A DNA stretch of 64,000 bases, from contig NZ_VTWT01000003.1 in assembly GCF_008727925.1 (NCBI RefSeq), positions 1 through 64,000 on the forward strand. The letters run 5' to 3'. The translations under genes were made by a program, and so were the position numbers. The DNA comes from Adhaeribacter soli. GTDB taxonomy: Bacteria; Bacteroidota; Bacteroidia; Cytophagales; Hymenobacteraceae. The notes beneath the pieces are model-generated. The model did not search any database. It saw nothing but the letters and a program-made list of their open reading frames with translations, and was not told where the DNA came from. Within the stretch, counting starts at the first letter, position 1; every line of letters begins with the position of its first letter. Below are positions 8,183 through 18,394 of this stretch, one piece after another.

Positions 8183-11100
8183 CTACTGTTTGATCAGTTT
8201 GGTCTGAATGTTTTTGTAGCCGATGCGGGTATGCAGGAAGTAAACGCCGGCCGGGTATTTTTTATCCAGGCCTATTTCCAGCGTGTTTACGCCCTTGTTT
8301 ACTTTTACCTGCTGCTTCAGTACTGTTTTACCGGCAATATCGGTCAGGCTGATCGAAACGGTTTCAGTTTGCGGAGATTCTACCGACAAGGTAAAGTTTT
8401 CGGAGAACGGGTTTGGCCAGGTTTTTACCACTAGGGCCGCTTCGCCGAAATTCACCGCTTTTGGTCCGTAGTAAGTAGCGGTACCATCCAGGTCTAGCTG
8501 CTTCAGGCGGTAGTAACGCAAGCCGGTTTTAGCTGCTTCGGTATCGGTAAAGGTGTAGGTCTGCTGACCGCTGTGGTTACCGCTTCCGGCCACAAATCCG
8601 ATCTTCCGGAAGGCTCTGCCATCTACTGATACTTCTACTTCAAAACCGCTGTTGTCTTTTTCCATGGCAGTGATCCAGGTAAGCTGGGCTTCGGAGCCTC
8701 TTTTCACTGCCTTGAAGGAAACCAGCTCAACCGGCAGTGGCTTGGTAGCATCGCCTAAGGCCCATACTGAGAAACCTTTCACATTGTTGATCGATACTGT
8801 TTTAGCAACTTTATCGCGGGAGGCAAAGCCTACCGGCTGCCACGGCGCATTTCCGGTTTCCGATTTAAAGTACACCAGGTTGTCTTCGCTGATCGTACCT
8901 AACTCATGCTCCAGGTAAGAAGTGGTCATGTTCACGTTCAGGTTGCCATTGGTAGCCGGATGAATATGAAATACGCGGGCAATGCTCCGGGATTCGTTCG
9001 CTCCGCTAACCGGCGTTCCGGTTACGCGGGTTACGGTAGTCAGTCCCGGGAAAGCTGTAGAAGTTAAGCTTGGTTCCAGTCTAAGGCCGATGCCGTTGAA
9101 AGTGAAAGCGTTGCCCGGCGCATTCTGGGTGTTTATCTGGTTCATATCAGCAGAAGCTTCCACGTTTCCGTTTACATAGCTCGCGTCTGTTTCCGTTATG
9201 GTAGCTGTTTGCGCTAAGGTTACTTTATAAGCTGAAGAAGTTTCCAGAATGCCCTGGTTCAGCGTTAAAGCCCCGGCCACCTTTACATTTCCTTCCAACA
9301 TTTTAGTACCAGTTCCGGAGATCTTCAGGTTCTGGTAATTGAATGCCGGCACAATTTGAGCAGCACCGGTAAACTCGATCGTATTACCAGTTACTAAATA
9401 AGGATTTGCATTGGCAGAAGTCGCTGTTGGAGCAAAGGTATTCTTCACGCCAATAGTACCGCTTTCTAACGTAACCGAAGCATTACCTCTCGCTCCGCTG
9501 ATGATCAGGTTGTTGTAATCCGGACGGACTGAAATGGTTTGCGCACCGGTTCCGTTATATTCAATTGTAGAAGCATTGTCTAAAGTAATGGCTGTAGCCG
9601 TAAGGGCCGTATTGGCAGAACCGGAGAAGCCTTCAGCTTTTGCCGTCTTAACCGTACCGTTTACAGCAGCTGAGCCGTTTCCGGTCAGCTGATTTGTGCT
9701 CATATCCAAGGTGCTTCCGTCATTCAGTTTGAAAGCGCCGCTCACTGCCATGCTGCTGCCCAAGGTTACTGTATTCGAATTCGAAACCGTAAGATTGCGG
9801 ACAGCTGTTGGGAAAGCAGTTTGGGCGATGGCTGCCACTCCGGTTAACTCCAGATCCGCGCCGGCATCGAAGGTTTTCTTTCCTGTAGCAAAGCCAGTAA
9901 TAGCATCATTAAGGCCATTAGCGTGTGCTGTTTTAACCAACGCACCCGCATTGGCAGTAAATGAGGCTCCTGTAGTATTGGTAGAAATTACCTTGTCCTC
10001 CAGATTCAGCGTACCATTTACAATAAACTTTGAATTTACACTTGCAAGTGGTAAAGCACCAAGGCCTAAGCCCGATTTCATAGTTAAGGTACTGCCTGCA
10101 GCTACGATATATGGAGAATAAGCTGAATTTGTTCCTGAATAAGTGAATTCCTGGTTTGAAGTACCGTTGAATACAAATCCGTTCGGTGAAGTGCTTAATG
10201 AGCTTACATTGAAAGTTCCAGATCCGGACTTAGTGTAATTACCGGCAATCTTTATTTCGTTACCCGTTATAGTTCCCGTAGCGCTAGTTGTTCCTCCAAA
10301 GTCTACAATCTTGCCAGATGTGCTGGTAGCAACAAAATTACCCGACACGTTCATTGAAGCCGCGCCTGCAGTTGTTGAATTAAGAGGCTCCAGCAAAATA
10401 GAACCCGTGCCAGATACAGAAACATCTTTCGGTGATATGGCTGAACCAACATTTACCACTACGCTATTTACAGATCCGTTATTAATAAAAGTGAAAGTAC
10501 CGCCGGAAAGGTCAAAATTCTCTTTCAAATTTATTTCGTAAACACCCTGGGAATTTGCTGCATTGAAATTACCACCAGTCTGCGTGAAGGCGCCGGCAAT
10601 GTTCATCGTTAGTTTATTGGCATTGCCCAGGGAGCCGTTAAAGCCGCCGCCACTCAGGTTGAATTTCTTATTAAAGTTTATTGTCTGGCTGCTACCTGTA
10701 CTGGAATTCGTGCTTACGTTTCCGGAGCTCTGCGTATAATCGCCATCTACAATTAAGCCACTACCTAAAGTATAAGAACCGGTACCCGAAAGGATCAAAT
10801 TATTGTAATGGCCACCAGAGCTTACTGATAAGACTGGAATTGTAGCACTTGTACCATTAAATTCTACTGTGCTGCCAGCTACGGTATAAATATTTGTTCC
10901 CGGACTGAAGGTACCGGCAATTTTAATAATGCCGTTTTGCGCCAGTATTCTGGCACCTGTTCCGTTAGAAGTCAGGTTATTGTAATTTATTGCCGGAATT
11001 TCCTGCAAAGCAGCGCTGGTGAACGTTACTGTTCCGGTACCCGGCGCAATTCTGCCGGTAGTAAACGTAGCCGGAGCCGTAAAGCTTCCTGCAATATTAA

Positions 11101-14100
11101 TAGAACTACCTAAGGTTACATTGCCTGATGTCCGGTTTCCGGAAACGATCAGGTTATGGTAGCTGAAAGAAGGAACCGTTTGCGCGCCGGTACCATTAAA
11201 CTCGATGGTACTGCCGGTTGTAGTATAGGTATTGCTTCCGGGGGTAAAAGCGCCGCAAACCTTCAGAACGCCGTTGCTTTCAAGGGTCCGACCAACAGCA
11301 CTGGTTCCGGTAGAAGTTAAGTTCCCGTAGTTCAGGGCGTAAATGGTTTGGGCACCGGTATTACCGTAAGTGAATGTACTGCCGCAATCAAAAGCCGTGG
11401 TTGCCGGTGCAGCATAAGTGAAGTTTCCGTTAACAGTAAAACCTGAGGTTCCGTTCAGCGTCAAATTGCCGCCGGTAAGCAAGGCACTGCCCGAGGCAGT
11501 AAGGGTTGCCGAACCATCCAGGGTTAAGGAACCACCACTAATAAGCAGGTTGGTTAAGGCAACGGTATTTCCGGCAGCGATTACCGGCTGGTTAGCGGCC
11601 GAGGCATTGCCGATCGTTACATCATCCACGCTCGTCGGAAGGCCGATAGGTGACCAGTTCGTATCGGTATTCCAGTCGGAAGAAGTATTGCCCGTCCAGG
11701 TATAGGGTAGCGATGGGTTAACCCGGCCGGTAAATTCGTTATTGTGCAACTGGCCAACCGCTTCATTCTGAGCAGGCGTAATGTTAAAACTGCTGCTGGT
11801 TGCACCACTGGTCGGGGCATTAGTTGGTAGCTGGGTCCAGTACGCACCATTCCAGCGGTTTGCTTTAATAGAACCATTAGCCCCCGTTATATCTCCACTC
11901 GGATAAGTAAAGGTTGCGGTATAACTATAAGTGCCACTTCCGCTGTCGGTGAATTTCCAGTAACGTTTCAGGTAATTGGTTTGAGCGCCGTTAACCGTGT
12001 TTTGCGGGTGCACATCGTTTACCACGTTTACGCCAATGGTACGATTGGTGGAATTAGTTACAATTGTAAGCTCAACCGGAGAATATTCTGCCGTGCCGGT
12101 CATATCGCCGATCGGGAAGAGATAGGCCGTACTGGTTGCGCTGGCTGCAATTGTTCTCTTCAACTGACCAGTTCCATCGGCAACAAACATTTTCGTTGCA
12201 GAAGGGGAAGTAATATTAATTGCGTTTACTGTAAGATTATTAGTACCTAAAATTACCTGACCATTGGTCAGCGTGAAGGTGCCGGCAATTGTCTTACTGG
12301 AATTCAGGATAAGCTGGGCATTGCTTACCGTAACGTTAACAGGTCCATTGGTAGAAGGGAACTCTTTGTCGGTAGTTGTCTGAATTCCGGAAGTGGCTGC
12401 ATACTCCAGTCGGTTGTTGATACCAGAATATACTACCGCCCCAGATCCTGAGATCGGACTGCCAGCATTGTTTATGGTAAGTACAGCATTATTGTTTACC
12501 GGCATATTACCGGTTAAATTAATACCACCGGTATTATTGATTATATAGCCAACTTTCCCGGTTACGCCGCCGGAAGCAAAAGTAACATTCTGTTGAGCTG
12601 CTCCTCCGAAAGTAATGGTTGGGGAAACGACACCGGTATTGGTAATAGTACCGCCAGACTGGATCAGGTCTCCTGAAAGCACGAGCTTTTGGGTACCGCC
12701 GGTTACATTGCTCAGATCCAGAATACCATTGCTCTGAACCAGGTTACCATTAACGTTAAGCGTACCGGTGAAAGTCCCGCTTCCGTTAGTATTACCACTA
12801 ACGATGGTAGTACCCCCATTATAAAGCAGGTTACCTTTTACAGTCATTGTATAGCTTCCGCCCAGCAACAGGCTACCAGTTCCGGTACTGTTCACTGTAA
12901 GGTTCCCATTCACTGTTCCAGGCGCGCCGCTAAGCGATAAAATACCGGTAGTCTGGCTTGGGCAATTCCAGGTAAAATTCCACAAACTGGAAGGTATTCC
13001 TGCAGGCATCTTCGAAACCACTCCGGTAACTAAAAAATCGGAACCAGTGTTGTAAGTAGCTGAAGCAACAACCCCCTCGTCCCGGGCATGTTCGTAAGTA
13101 GATCCAGCATTAAATAGAAGTGAAGCAGCAGCTGAAGTAATAACGCCGGCATTTTTAAGGACTCCGGTTACGGTTACAATGCTGTTTGCGGTATTTAAGC
13201 TATTCAGGAAAGTAGCAGGAGTATTTTCTTTCAGGTGGAGCGTTCCGGCAATTGTAGCTTCATTGCCGGTGCCGGAAAAAGCCAGGCCAAGGCTATTGGT
13301 ACCGGTGCTGGCCAGGATCAGGGAAGAACCGCTTTCAACAGTTAGATCGGTATTGGCGCCGCCGGAAATAGTTAACGTATTGGAGCCGGCAGATTGCAGG
13401 TTTACTGTGGTATTTCCGGTTACAAAAAGCTGACCGATGGTTTGCATTGGTATGTTGGTTACTGTAACCGTACTGCCGGAGTTAAATTGCAGCACATCGC
13501 TGTAGCTCAAGTTCTCGCGGCCTGGCGTCCAGTTTCCGGCAACCGTATAATCATTGGACTGCGAGCCGTTCCAGGTATAAGTGCGATTGGAAACAAACCG
13601 TCCGGTAAAGTCGCTGTTGTTCAGAGGGCTTTCTGTACTGGCCTGAGAAGAGAGATTCAGAACATTAGAAGCGGAAGAACCGGCTAATTGAGCCCAGTAT
13701 TGTCCGTTCCAGCGGTTAGGCAGCATACTGGTTGCTGTCCCGCTTACGTCCGCTGGCAGATAGGTGAAATTAGCAGTGTACGTGTAAGTACCGGTTGCTG
13801 CATTATCGTCGGTAAAACTCCAGTAGCGGTTCAGGTAGCTGGTTTGGGTAATTCCCTGATCCATGTTCGGGTGCTTTCCGGCGGCTACTCTTAACCCGAT
13901 TGTTCTGGCAGCAGTATTGGTAGCGAAGCTGATTGTAGCAGGGGTGTATTCCGGCGTGCTGCCGTTAAACCGTCCGACAGGGAAAATAAAGGAAGATGAG
14001 CCGGATGCAAAGGTCTTCTTAAGCTGGCCCGTACCGTTTAAAACAATCATCCGGGTACCGGAAGCTGTTCCGAGAAAGGTGCCTCCAATGGTCAGATCAT

Positions 14101-15559
14101 TGTTTCCTAAAAGGATAAGACCGCTGTTTAAGGTAAGCGTACCGCCAATAGCGCCATTTCCGGTTAAGGTGAGAGTATTATTCGGTGCAGGAGCAGTAAG
14201 ATTAACGGTTACGTTGGTGGGGCCATTTAAGGCGGGCAGCTCTCTTGTAGTTGCAGTTATCGCACCGGTGGCAGATGTATAGGCCAGCGTTGTAGTTCCG
14301 GTATAAGCAACAGCTCCGCCATTTACAGGAGTAGCAGCGTTGCTGGCGATGGTTAACGTTGCTCCGGCATTTACAGGAATTGTACCCGTTAAATTAATGC
14401 CGGCATTGTTGCTGACGGTTACGTTAATAGTGTTGGCAATGCCAGGAGTAGCAAAGGTTACATTCTGGGCAGAAGTACCATTAAATTCAACCGTGCCTGA
14501 ACCGCTTCCCGATTCTGTAAGGCTGGCTCCGGCACCTTGCGTAAAACTGCCACTTACTTTTAAGGTAGAACTGCCGGAGGTGCTGGAAAAATCTATGGAT
14601 GTATTTGGCGCCTGCACGAAGTTATTAACTACCAGAAAATTATTGTTGCTTGCTGCGTTGGTCAGCCTTAAATACGTGCTGGCATTAGATTGCAGAAAGA
14701 ATGTACCTGCTGCCGTTATAGTACCTCCGTTTAATAGCAGGTTCATGGTGGAGTTTCCGGTAATATTCCAGGTGATATTGCCAAAGGTTTGGCCCGTCAG
14801 GTTCGGAATTACGGAAGAAAGTGCAGTATATTTTCCGAAAACTATAGTTGAGTTTGCGCCCCAGATTGCTATAGGTACAGTTCCGGTAGCAGTAGTAAAG
14901 TTATGGTTATAGGTAGAGCCGTTGCTGAAAGTTAACGTACCGGCCGGACTGGTAATAAGGCCCGCATTATTTATAGTTCCATTAATAGTAACAGCAGCGT
15001 TTGTAGCGTTGAAGTTATTGTAAACGTTAGTTGTGCCGGGACCAGAAAGGGTAAGGATCCCATCTATTGTAGCGGTAGTGCCAGCGCTAAAGTTTACCGT
15101 TAAGCTGTTGGAGGTATTGCCTAAGGTCAAGGACGTTCCGGTTGGAATTTCTAAATCTATGCCGTTTCCGCCGCTAATGGTTAAAGTAACTGTAGCAGTA
15201 GTGCCTTGCAAGGTAACATTGGCATTACCGGAAAGCACCAGTTTGCCGATGATTATGGAAGGTATTGCCGTAACTGTAGCAGTGGAATTAAAGGCAATAA
15301 TATCGGTTGCGGCTGAAGGGATAGAGCCGGTAGACCAGTTCCCCGGGGTTATCCAGGCGGTATTGCCTCCTGCTCCCGTCCAGGTGTAAGTGGTTTGCGC
15401 CTGCAGGCGGCTAAGCGGCAGCAAACAAAGCAAGACCAACATCACTTTAAAGCATCCGGCTTGGTACCCGGAAGCTCTTCGTGCAGCATGCTTTTTTTGT
15501 TTGTACCCGATTTCGGCCCTGGATTTTAAGGGATGCGAGTGAGTAAATGATTTGAGCAT
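8183..15559 (-). CDS. Giant T9SS-secreted beta-repeat surface protein
   Basis: At 2458 residues this is the largest gene in the window. A basic leader of about 38 residues precedes a hydrophobic signal core (VMLVLLCLLPLSRLQAQ, cleavage about residue 54). Three large modules begin with related YTWTG...NW.P segments near residues 57, 658 and 1285. The first two end with a segment resembling YLNRYWSFTD ... NRWNGQYWAQL. The region from about 1330 to 2150 is a run of Gly/Thr/Asn-rich strand repeats such as TGSTIEFNGTGAQT and YNNLTSNGTGA, as in beta-helix adhesins. Near residue 2276 an LPVELVSFKA fibronectin-like segment leads into a T9SS type A sorting domain (WPNPFSENFTL ... YPAGVYFLHTRI). I infer an extracellular adhesin or matrix protein. 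No enzyme domain is visible. Confidence 0.85.
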   Translation of the reverse strand: MLKSFTHSHPLKSRAEIGYKQKKHAARRASGYQAGCFKVMLVLLCLLPLSRLQAQTTYTWTGAGGNTAWITPGNWSTGSIPSAATDIIAFNSTATVTAIPSIIIGKLVLSGNANVTLQGTTATVTLTISGGNGIDLEIPTGTSLTLGNTSNSLTVNFSAGTTATIDGILTLSGPGTTNVYNNFNATNAAVTINGTINNAGLITSPAGTLTFSNGSTYNHNFTTATGTVPIAIWGANSTIVFGKYTALSSVIPNLTGQTFGNITWNITGNSTMNLLLNGGTITAAGTFFLQSNASTYLRLTNAASNNNFLVVNNFVQAPNTSIDFSSTSGSSTLKVSGSFTQGAGASLTESGSGSGTVEFNGTSAQNVTFATPGIANTINVTVSNNAGINLTGTIPVNAGATLTIASNAATPVNGGAVAYTGTTTLAYTSATGAITATTRELPALNGPTNVTVNLTAPAPNNTLTLTGNGAIGGTLTLNSGLILLGNNDLTIGGTFLGTASGTRMIVLNGTGQLKKTFASGSSSFIFPVGRFNGSTPEYTPATISFATNTAARTIGLRVAAGKHPNMDQGITQTSYLNRYWSFTDDNAATGTYTYTANFTYLPADVSGTATSMLPNRWNGQYWAQLAGSSASNVLNLSSQASTESPLNNSDFTGRFVSNRTYTWNGSQSNDYTVAGNWTPGRENLSYSDVLQFNSGSTVTVTNIPMQTIGQLFVTGNTTVNLQSAGSNTLTISGGANTDLTVESGSSLILASTGTNSLGLAFSGTGNEATIAGTLHLKENTPATFLNSLNTANSIVTVTGVLKNAGVITSAAASLLFNAGSTYEHARDEGVVASATYNTGSDFLVTGVVSKMPAGIPSSLWNFTWNCPSQTTGILSLSGAPGTVNGNLTVNSTGTGSLLLGGSYTMTVKGNLLYNGGTTIVSGNTNGSGTFTGTLNVNGNLVQSNGILDLSNVTGGTQKLVLSGDLIQSGGTITNTGVVSPTITFGGAAQQNVTFASGGVTGKVGYIINNTGGINLTGNMPVNNNAVLTINNAGSPISGSGAVVYSGINNRLEYAATSGIQTTTDKEFPSTNGPVNVTVSNAQLILNSSKTIAGTFTLTNGQVILGTNNLTVNAINITSPSATKMFVADGTGQLKRTIAASATSTAYLFPIGDMTGTAEYSPVELTIVTNSTNRTIGVNVVNDVHPQNTVNGAQTNYLKRYWKFTDSGSGTYSYTATFTYPSGDITGANGSIKANRWNGAYWTQLPTNAPTSGATSSSFNITPAQNEAVGQLHNNEFTGRVNPSLPYTWTGNTSSDWNTDTNWSPIGLPTSVDDVTIGNASAANQPVIAAGNTVALTNLLISGGSLTLDGSATLTASGSALLTGGNLTLNGTSGFTVNGNFTYAAPATTAFDCGSTFTYGNTGAQTIYALNYGNLTSTGTSAVGRTLESNGVLKVCGAFTPGSNTYTTTGSTIEFNGTGAQTVPSFSYHNLIVSGNRTSGNVTLGSSINIAGSFTAPATFTTGRIAPGTGTVTFTSAALQEIPAINYNNLTSNGTGARILAQNGIIKIAGTFSPGTNIYTVAGSTVEFNGTSATIPVLSVSSGGHYNNLILSGTGSYTLGSGLIVDGDYTQSSGNVSTNSSTGSSQTINFNKKFNLSGGGFNGSLGNANKLTMNIAGAFTQTGGNFNAANSQGVYEINLKENFDLSGGTFTFINNGSVNSVVVNVGSAISPKDVSVSGTGSILLEPLNSTTAGAASMNVSGNFVATSTSGKIVDFGGTTSATGTITGNEIKIAGNYTKSGSGTFNVSSLSTSPNGFVFNGTSNQEFTYSGTNSAYSPYIVAAGSTLTMKSGLGLGALPLASVNSKFIVNGTLNLEDKVISTNTTGASFTANAGALVKTAHANGLNDAITGFATGKKTFDAGADLELTGVAAIAQTAFPTAVRNLTVSNSNTVTLGSSMAVSGAFKLNDGSTLDMSTNQLTGNGSAAVNGTVKTAKAEGFSGSANTALTATAITLDNASTIEYNGTGAQTISVRPDYNNLIISGARGNASVTLESGTIGVKNTFAPTATSANANPYLVTGNTIEFTGAAQIVPAFNYQNLKISGTGTKMLEGNVKVAGALTLNQGILETSSAYKVTLAQTATITETDASYVNGNVEASADMNQINTQNAPGNAFTFNGIGLRLEPSLTSTAFPGLTTVTRVTGTPVSGANESRSIARVFHIHPATNGNLNVNMTTSYLEHELGTISEDNLVYFKSETGNAPWQPVGFASRDKVAKTVSINNVKGFSVWALGDATKPLPVELVSFKAVKRGSEAQLTWITAMEKDNSGFEVEVSVDGRAFRKIGFVAGSGNHSGQQTYTFTDTEAAKTGLRYYRLKQLDLDGTATYYGPKAVNFGEAALVVKTWPNPFSENFTLSVESPQTETVSISLTDIAGKTVLKQQVKVNKGVNTLEIGLDKKYPAGVYFLHTRIGYKNIQTKLIKQ

Positions 15560-16131
15560 AGATTATAAATAGTGAAATAAATTATCCAACAGAGACAAGG
15601 TCCAATACAACACGTTCTTAACTACCCAAAATAAAGCCGTTGCATGAAGCTTTAATGAAAAAAAATCTTTTCTTCAGCATAATTCCATGTTAAAGCTACA
15701 ATAGGTGGCCGAACGAGGCACTATTAAGCTTTGCACCAGATGTTATTAGCAGACTTTGGGAGAATACAAAAATTTAGAAATAAGTTCCTATCTTAAAGGA
15801 AGAACCTGCTAATTAATTCCAATTTTTTCCGGCAATAGAACTAAAGGCCGTTTTTAAGCCAAGTGATATGCGGTGTAAGGAAGCAAATTAACTCGTACTG
15901 GTTCCGGACAGGAAATAATACCTGCTTTGCCTATGGGCTTTCCAGGCAAATGCCTCCAGTTTTTAAAGGAGGCTTTACCGGAAATTAAAATGGAGCCATG
16001 CATTTTTGACTTCAGGCACCAGACAGACCACAACTAAAAGTTTCTTTGTAAAACCCTTTCCAGAAATTATTCATTGTGCAGGGAAAAAATTAATTTTACC
16101 TTTCTAAAAATAAACTGTGCTACGATAAGAA
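15560..16131. other. Gene-free divergent interval of 572 bp
   Basis: This lies between the divergently read giant T9SS gene and the YebC gene. I see only one modest hairpin (GCCTCC ... GGAGGC, about 15954-15972) and a near-consensus -7 box TACCTTTC about 30 bases before the YebC start. No small gene is supported. Confidence 0.45.
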
Positions 16132-16839
16132 ATGGGAAGAGCATTTGAATTCCGTAAAGCCCGCAAATTTAAGCGCTGGGATAAAATGTCGAAGGCGTTT
16201 TCGCGCTTAGGCAAAGAAATTGTGATGGCGGTGAAAGAAGGCGGCCCGAACCCGGATGCCAACTCGCGCCTCCGGACCGCCATTCAGAACGCCAAAGGCG
16301 TGAACATGCCCAAGGACCGCGTAGATGCTGCTATTAAGCGCGCTTCGAGCAAGGAAGAAGGCAATTACGACGAGGTGGTGTATGAAGGCTACGGCCCGCA
16401 TGGTATTGCCATTCTGGTAGAAACCGCTACCGACAATATAAACCGCACCATTGCCAACATGCGCGTGTATTTTTCGCGGGCGGGCGGCGCGGTAGGCAAA
16501 ACCGGCTCCCTCGATTTTATTTTCACCCGTAAAGGTATTTTCCGCTTGCCAGCCGAAGGCCTGAACCTGGAAGAGCTGGAGCTGGATCTGATCGATTTCG
16601 GCGCGGAAGATATTTACGAGCACGATGGCGAGATCATTATTGAAACGGCCTTTACCGACTTCGGAGCCATGCAGAAAGCCCTGGAAGAACGCGGCCTGCC
16701 GGTAACTTCCGCCGAGCTGCAGCGCATCCCGAACACCCGCACCGAACTTACCGACGAACAAGCGGAAGACATCGAGAACCTGGTCGAAAAGATCGAGGAA
16801 GACGATGACGTACAGGCTGTTTACCACAACATGGCCTAA
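16132..16839 (+). CDS. YebC/PmpR-family DNA-binding or translation-associated protein
   Basis: The protein is 235 residues, standard for the family. It begins MGRAFEFRKARKFKRWDKM, followed by AFSRLGKEIVMAVKEGGPNP, the basic N-terminal domain, then NMPKDRVDAAIKRA and VYEGYGPHGIAILVE. Together these are diagnostic of YebC/PmpR. Members act as transcriptional regulators; some close homologues help ribosomes through polyproline stretches. Which role applies cannot be decided from sequence. The C-terminal domain ends with an acidic stretch (ENLVEKIEEDDDVQ). It is a single-gene unit with a strong terminator. Confidence 0.93.
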   Translation: MGRAFEFRKARKFKRWDKMSKAFSRLGKEIVMAVKEGGPNPDANSRLRTAIQNAKGVNMPKDRVDAAIKRASSKEEGNYDEVVYEGYGPHGIAILVETATDNINRTIANMRVYFSRAGGAVGKTGSLDFIFTRKGIFRLPAEGLNLEELELDLIDFGAEDIYEHDGEIIIETAFTDFGAMQKALEERGLPVTSAELQRIPNTRTELTDEQAEDIENLVEKIEEDDDVQAVYHNMA

Positions 16840-16892
16840 GCCACTTTTTAGTACAAAAGCATACGGTTTCCGGCTTTTCATCCAAAATTCCT

Positions 16893-16936
16893 AGCGTTTC
16901 CGGCACCCTGCTCAGGTGGCCGGAAACGCTTTTTTT
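16893..16936 (+). terminator. Rho-independent terminator
   Basis: AGCGTTTCCGGC ... GCCGGAAACGCT, a 12-bp perfect stem with a 14-base loop and seven T residues, after the YebC gene. Confidence 0.85.
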
Positions 16937-16954
16937 ATGTCTTCGCTTTCCAAA

Positions 16955-17115
16955 TTCCGTTGATTGAAGCCAATAGATATGGGGAATAGGAAATCAGGCC
17001 GCAGGTTTTGTGTTTGGGAACAATCCGGTAATGATAAAAAACTGTGCCTATACGTCAGGTTCCTTGCTTATAGCGCCTATCCATTGCCGTTGACTTCAGT
17101 CAACGGAATTCCTTA
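16955..17115. repeat. Short element with inverted ends and a palindrome
   Basis: The right part contains the perfect palindrome CCGTTGAC ttca GTCAACGG (17087-17106). The left part (AATTCCGTTGATTGAAG, from about 16955) is an imperfect inverted copy of the right end, so about 160 bp are bounded by related inverted ends, as in non-autonomous or REP-like elements. No coding capacity is visible. Confidence 0.5.
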
Positions 17116-17270
17116 AGGCTGATTGGCGTTTCCGGCTTTGCATGCCTCCTAATACCCGGAAAATAATTTCAAAAAATTCTGACCTCCATACTAAGGGTGT
17201 CTCTCTCTTTGAAATGTCTAAAGATCAGAAACCGGTTAACGCCTTCAAATAAACCGGTCTTTTGAAAGGT

Positions 17271-18197
17271 ATGAAAAAGATATTGCTTACTTCCCTCCTG
17301 CTTTGCGGATTCCTTTTTACCGGTTTTATCGGGCTTGATCTTCGTCCGTCATTCTCTTACGAGATATTCAGATCACCTTATTATCGCCTTATCAGGAAAA
17401 CGGCTCCGGCAGCAAATGCCCAGATTGGTTTTGTAGCTGCCACGCTGGATGCCCGTGCTATGGAAAACCCGACTTTTAAAGATGCACGCATGCCGGCTTT
17501 ACTGGAAGCCATTAACCAATACGTACAGGATAGCCTGAGCCTGCAACCGCTGAACATCTCAACCCCAAAACTAATCGATGGCCCGGATATCTTCCTGGGC
17601 TCTGTGCTGCAAGGTCAGCGGCCGCTTTATATCACTGCCGATTGCCCCCAGGAAAAGGAATCGCCGGAATATTGCATCCGGTTAGCCGGGCAGCTGGGGA
17701 ATAAAGCCTGGATGCAGCAATTGCAGGAACAGATATCTAAAAACAACCTGGATTATGCGCTGGTGTTACAGATAGGCGAAGGTTACCTGTACCCGAACGG
17801 GAAAATGAAGCGGGTGAATGCATTAATTGAAAAACGAAGCGCGCCGCAAGCCGGCCTGGATATGGGCACCAACTTCTGGCTGCCGATGTCGCAAAAGCTG
17901 GTAGCTACGAATAAACCGATAGACGTGCTGTTCATTAAAGGTTTCCTGATCAGGAAAGATGGCAAGGTTATCCGTTTGGGCGGAGAAGGAATAACGGCGG
18001 CATCCAAAGCCCGCTTCCTGGAGCAGGCGGTCAATATCAGCCATGAATTTTCAGAAGAAGAACTCAACAGCGTGCAAAATAATGTCCGGCGTGAAGACCT
18101 GCCCGGACGGCCACTTAACTGGCAGATAGCTGCCCGGCACCTGGTAAAAACCCTTACCAACCCGAACCTGGAAAGCCGCGGCGGCTACATTAAATAA
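17271..18197 (+). CDS. Exported or membrane-anchored protein of unknown function
   Basis: From the ATG at 17271 (MKKILLTSLLLCGFLFTGF) the protein is 308 residues. A hydrophobic N-terminal segment may be a signal peptide or an anchor. An in-frame TTG three codons earlier gives MKG and is less likely. The remainder is soluble, with mixed alpha/beta character and two Cys residues close together (ADCPQEKESPEYCIR). I recognise no family. A hydrophobic patch LDYALVLQIGEGYLYPNG and a basic C-terminal third are the most distinctive parts. It is followed by a dispersed intergenic repeat and then a T9SS gene. Confidence 0.65.
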   Translation: MKKILLTSLLLCGFLFTGFIGLDLRPSFSYEIFRSPYYRLIRKTAPAANAQIGFVAATLDARAMENPTFKDARMPALLEAINQYVQDSLSLQPLNISTPKLIDGPDIFLGSVLQGQRPLYITADCPQEKESPEYCIRLAGQLGNKAWMQQLQEQISKNNLDYALVLQIGEGYLYPNGKMKRVNALIEKRSAPQAGLDMGTNFWLPMSQKLVATNKPIDVLFIKGFLIRKDGKVIRLGGEGITAASKARFLEQAVNISHEFSEEELNSVQNNVRREDLPGRPLNWQIAARHLVKTLTNPNLESRGGYIK

Positions 18198-18213
18198 GCT
18201 ACATCAAAAATGG

Positions 18214-18323
18214 CTGTCATCTTGAGCGACAGCGAAACAGCTCGTCCGCTACTGGTAAAAAGTTTAAATCTGGCTTTCGTGCTGAGAATCAACGAGGTCC
18301 TTCGCTATCGCTCAGGATGACAG
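18214..18323. repeat. Dispersed intergenic element (TGAGCGA family)
   Basis: It is bounded by GTCATCTTGAGCGACAGCGA on the left and its inverted relative CGCTATCGCTCAGGATGAC on the right, about 110 bp overall. Related ends occur at 21451-21630, 31181-31365, 38886-39112 and at the right edge of the window. Confidence 0.6.
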
Positions 18324-18394
18324 GTGGAGTTTTAAAAAGCTTCTAATTACTGAGAAAAATAATTTTAACCTAAACCATTAATCAATCTAAAACC

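Noticed and set aside
9696-14912. Long plus-strand open frames of 76-190 codons opposite the giant T9SS gene
   Set aside because: They are antisense shadows of the low-complexity Gly/Thr/Asn coding sequence, have hydrophobic Val/Pro/Leu-rich composition, no promoters and no family features.
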